Shown here: in pieces, positions 12,856-15,298 of the stretch
Layout of the letters: every line of letters begins with the position of its first letter
Position numbering within the stretch: position 1 is the stretch's first letter
From: Deltaproteobacteria bacterium
Lineage (GTDB): Bacteria > Desulfobacterota > Desulfobacteria > Desulfobacterales > ETH-SRB1
DNA length: 15,298 nucleotides
Direction of reading: 5' to 3'
Assembly (NCBI GenBank): GCA_019314185.1
Contig: JAFCZU010000126.1
Coordinates: forward strand, 1 to 15,298
The notes under the pieces: generated by a model
The model's database searches: none
Seen by the model: only the letters and a program-made list of their open reading frames with translations
Told to the model about the DNA's origin: nothing
Translations under genes and position numbers: made by a program

Positions 12856-14502
12856 ATGAAGACTGACAGCAATATTATGAATATTTCATCACACTTGAAA
12901 AGGATGGCTGGAATACAGCCGTATAAAAGGGCTGTGGTCTATCCTGCCGGCAAAGATAAAAACGGCCGTATAGCATATGCCCACCTGACATTTCAGCAGC
13001 TTGATCAGGAATCTGACTGTCTGGCCTATGGGCTTGAAAAGGCTGGAATTACGCGCGGTACAAAGACCATATTAATGGTTAAGCCAGGCATTGAGTTTTT
13101 TGCCCTGATATTTGCTGTTTTTAAGGTCGGAGCTGTGCCCGTTGTTGTTGATCCCGGCATGGGAATAAAACGGATGCTTCTTTGCCTTAAAGAAAGCAGC
13201 GCCGAGGCTTTCATCGGAATCCCCATCGCCCATGCACTTCGAACCTTTTTCCCAAAATATTTTAAAACTATAAAGACAAATATTACCGTAGGCCGGAGAT
13301 GGTTCTGGAAAGGACTAACTCTAAAACATATCCGCCAGATTCCATGGCAGCCTTACGCGCCGGCTAAAACCAGGCAGGATGAAACAGCGGCCATTCTTTT
13401 TACAACCGGAAGCACAGGGCCTGCAAAAGGTGTAATATATACTCACGGCATGTTTGATGCCCAAATCCGTCATATAAAATCACATTTTAATATAACACCT
13501 GATGAAATCGATCTCCCCACATTCCCACTTTTTGCGCTTTTCGATCCAGCCCTTGGAATGACCGCAGTAATACCGGATATGGATCCAACAAAACCCGCAC
13601 ATGTGAATCCTGAGAAAATCATAGAAGCAATTTTAAACCAGGGGGTTACAAACATGTTTGCCTCCCCTGCCCTGCTGAATCGTGTGGGACGTTACGGAAA
13701 AAGCAAAAAAATAAAACTGCCCTCATTAAAAAGGGTGGTTTCAGCCGGCGCCCCGGTATCTCCATCCAACATTGAACAGTTTTCTTCCATGCTGTCTAAC
13801 GATACAGAAATACACACACCTTACGGCGCCACAGAAGCCGTCCCCATTATTTCCATCGGCAGCAATGAAATCCTGTCAGAAACCGGAAAGCTCAGTGAGC
13901 AGGGATACGGCATATGCGTGGGCCGTCCCATTGACGATCTAAATATTCAAATAATAAAGATCAGCGATGATCCCATTAAAAAATGGTCGGATGAGCTTGT
14001 TGTTTCTGATGGTGAAATCGGTGAAATCACAGTAAGCGGAGATCTTGTAACAAGAGAATATTTTAAAAAACCGGATGCTGATGCTCTTGCCAAAATCAAT
14101 GATGGAGACCGGATATGGCACAGAATGGGAGATCTCGGCTGGATGGATAAAAAAGGAAGAATCTGGTTTTGCGGCCGTAAAAACCACCGTGTAATTACTA
14201 AAAACAGAACTCTTTTCACCATCCCATGCGAGGCAATCTTTAACAATCACCCGGAAGTATTTCGAAGCGCCCTTGTCGGAGTCGGACCCCAGCGTGAACA
14301 AAAACCGGTAATCTGTATAGAATTGGAAGCCGGCAATAAAAGAAAAAACAAAAAAAAGCTCAAAAAGGAACTTTTTGAACTCGCAAAAAGCAGTGTCTTA
14401 ACAAAAGACATTGAAACAATTATTTTTTACAAAACATTCCCTGTTGACATACGCCATAATTCAAAGATTTTCCGCGAAAAACTGGCAAAAATGGCGGGGT
14501 AA
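12856..14502 (+). CDS. oleC: OleC-like AMP-dependent ligase, beta-lactone synthetase
   Basis: A 548-residue ANL-superfamily adenylating enzyme. OleC uses ATP to activate a 2-alkyl-3-hydroxy acid and close it to a beta-lactone, which OleB then decarboxylates. The phosphate loop FTTGSTGPAKG is at 182-192, YGATEA at 323-328, the adenosine-binding Asp at 426 in MGDLGWMD, and the hinge Arg near 441 in CGRKNHRV. The C-terminal lysine is in HNSKIFREKLA (K537). The length and the HNSK ending fit OleC better than ordinary fatty acyl-CoA ligases, though alone the family would be ambiguous. A lysine-rich insert (496-504) lies in the C-terminal domain. The ATG lacks a clear ribosome site; M8 or M17 are other options. 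No oleD follows: the next gene reads the opposite way. Confidence 0.88.
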   Translation: MKTDSNIMNISSHLKRMAGIQPYKRAVVYPAGKDKNGRIAYAHLTFQQLDQESDCLAYGLEKAGITRGTKTILMVKPGIEFFALIFAVFKVGAVPVVVDPGMGIKRMLLCLKESSAEAFIGIPIAHALRTFFPKYFKTIKTNITVGRRWFWKGLTLKHIRQIPWQPYAPAKTRQDETAAILFTTGSTGPAKGVIYTHGMFDAQIRHIKSHFNITPDEIDLPTFPLFALFDPALGMTAVIPDMDPTKPAHVNPEKIIEAILNQGVTNMFASPALLNRVGRYGKSKKIKLPSLKRVVSAGAPVSPSNIEQFSSMLSNDTEIHTPYGATEAVPIISIGSNEILSETGKLSEQGYGICVGRPIDDLNIQIIKISDDPIKKWSDELVVSDGEIGEITVSGDLVTREYFKKPDADALAKINDGDRIWHRMGDLGWMDKKGRIWFCGRKNHRVITKNRTLFTIPCEAIFNNHPEVFRSALVGVGPQREQKPVICIELEAGNKRKNKKKLKKELFELAKSSVLTKDIETIIFYKTFPVDIRHNSKIFREKLAKMAG

Positions 14503-14596
14503 CATCCCTGTTAAATAAAAACGAGGACATTTAACCACGGTAAGATACACTTCGCTTCTCATTGATATAAATTTCACAAGGCAGGCGGAACAAATC

Positions 14597-15196
14597 TTAT
14601 TTATGTTTCGAACTTTGCGAACATAACTTAAATTTATTGACAGCTTCTTGAAGATTTTCATTTGTAAGTTTAATCTTCTTCATAGTTGCATCATGATCTT
14701 CGTCCACGGCCCTTTCGGCAAGCTCTCCGATCTGCCCGGAAATATCGCTTATTGTTTTGATCTTATCCCTCAAGCCAACGGTCATAATATTAATAGAATC
14801 CACCAGGTCTTCGAGTTCGTCCCCTTTTCGAAGGATTATTTTTTTGCACAAATTCCCTTTTCCGATCTCAACCAGCTCATTTTCTATCCTGTATATAGGC
14901 CCGGCAATCGCATGTGGAAACAAAAGAGATACAACAACACCGAGGAACAAACTCGTAAAAAAACCGCAAGCAAGCACAGGGAAAAGAAAATCCATAAAAT
15001 TGTCTGCTTTTATATGAAATAATCGGTAGGACTTACCAATATTTATATCACTGTAAAAATAAAAAATTATCCCGGTAACAAGCAACGACACAAGGATAAT
15101 ACTCCATATCTTGACCAGCATACGCAACTGGAGCTTTCTTTTTATGGAAAAGTTAAACAACAAGCTTCGCTTATGAATTATTTTAGAATTTGACAT
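14597..15196 (-). CDS. HAMP-domain membrane protein without an output domain
   Basis: A 199-residue inner-membrane protein with two membrane segments (about 28-48 and 70-93) enclosing a very short periplasmic loop of about 20 residues. A HAMP domain follows (about 90-147; AGPIYRIENELVEIGKGN and GDELEDLVDSIN), and a charged coiled coil runs to the C-terminus. There is no histidine kinase, cyclase or chemoreceptor module, and the gene ends normally with TAA, so it is not simply truncated by the window. GGAGG lies 4 bases before the ATG. The preceding reading frame on the same strand ends in CXXCH only 71 bases upstream. That suggests an operon in which a periplasmic heme protein pairs with this HAMP protein, perhaps as a two-part redox or ligand sensor. 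The function is inferred from context only. Confidence 0.85.
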   Translation of the reverse strand: MSNSKIIHKRSLLFNFSIKRKLQLRMLVKIWSIILVSLLVTGIIFYFYSDINIGKSYRLFHIKADNFMDFLFPVLACGFFTSLFLGVVVSLLFPHAIAGPIYRIENELVEIGKGNLCKKIILRKGDELEDLVDSINIMTVGLRDKIKTISDISGQIGELAERAVDEDHDATMKKIKLTNENLQEAVNKFKLCSQSSKHK

Positions 15197-15223
15197 ATTG
15201 CCTCCAGGATTGAAGTAAACTAA

Positions 15224-15255
15224 AGTGCCTGAAGTTAAGGCTTCAATTCAGCACT
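15224..15255 (-). other. Hairpin between cytochrome-like tail and HAMP gene
   Basis: AGTGCCTGAA (15224-15233) pairs with TTCAGCACT (15247-15255) with one bulged base. A small inner stem is GAAG/CTTC. It lies in the 71-base gap of the presumed operon. The following minus-strand bases (TTAGTTTACTT) are only partly U-rich, so it may be an attenuator or RNA-processing hairpin rather than a full terminator. Confidence 0.4.
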
Positions 15256-15267
15256 CAGCATTTGGTA

Positions 15268-15298
15268 CTATTTCCTATGACAGGTCTTGCAACTGATT
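15268..15298 (-). CDS. C-terminal end of a probable c-type cytochrome (partial)
   Basis: Only the last nine codons are inside the window. On the minus strand they read ISCKTCHRK followed by TAG. CKTCH is a CXXCH heme-attachment motif, and its position almost at the C-terminus is common in multiheme cytochromes of anaerobic deltaproteobacteria. The same-strand HAMP gene starts 71 bases later. With so few residues a chance match is possible (other frames also run through here), so the call depends on the motif plus the neighbourhood. Confidence 0.45.
   Translation of the reverse strand, partial: ISCKTCHRK

Noticed and set aside
14519..14532. AAACGAGGACATTT after oleC, resembling the right end of element copy C
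   Set aside because: Only about ten bases match (ACGAGGACAT), and there is no left end and no run of TTTTT before it. It may be a decayed remnant but is too short to call.

Overview
This looks like a chromosomal stretch from an AT-rich deltaproteobacterium, most likely a sulfate-reducing Desulfobacterales-type organism. That placement is an inference. It rests on a system II cytochrome c maturation gene (ResB), a probable CXXCH cytochrome tail beside a HAMP membrane protein, an olefin (ole) gene set of a kind reported from this group, and intergenic palindromic repeats that recall those genomes. No marker gene is present to prove it.

Layout. On the minus strand from the left edge lie a truncated resB (1-722), a large M16 zinc peptidase (1005-3914) and a small winged-helix protein (4034-4249) whose N-terminus seems to sit in another frame. 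A 550-base non-coding stretch follows. On the plus strand there is then a phosphate unit: a PiT-family transporter (4826-6049) and, 11 bases later, its DUF47/PhoU-like partner (6061-6729). Facing it is a PpiD-like periplasmic folding factor (6854-8740, minus). A tRNA-Ala(GGC) gene with encoded CCA (8987-9062) and a C-terminal J-domain protein (9174-10181, minus) come next. The plus-strand block 10571-14502 encodes OleA, OleB and OleC homologues, which together would condense two fatty acyl chains, close a beta-lactone and decarboxylate it to a long-chain olefin. The reductase OleD is not in the window. The right end is minus strand: a HAMP-only membrane protein (14597-15196) preceded by the last nine codons of what looks like a c-type cytochrome.

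The most unusual content is between the genes. Three copies of a terminal-inverted-repeat element with ends close to TGATNNNNTCGTAAAAAGTC occupy the gaps at 746-882, 10278-10471 and 11655-11780, and single ends occur elsewhere. The 11655-11780 copy sits inside a second, unrelated inverted repeat built on AACCGTTYACRGTT. Further hairpins or repeats occur at 897-935, 4494-4596, 6736-6819 and 12776-12834.

The observation I would check first is a dnaX-like A-AAA-AAG heptamer directly before a UGA codon at 4246-4255. A one-base backward slip there joins a nine-codon, Shine-Dalgarno-preceded leader to the winged-helix ORF.
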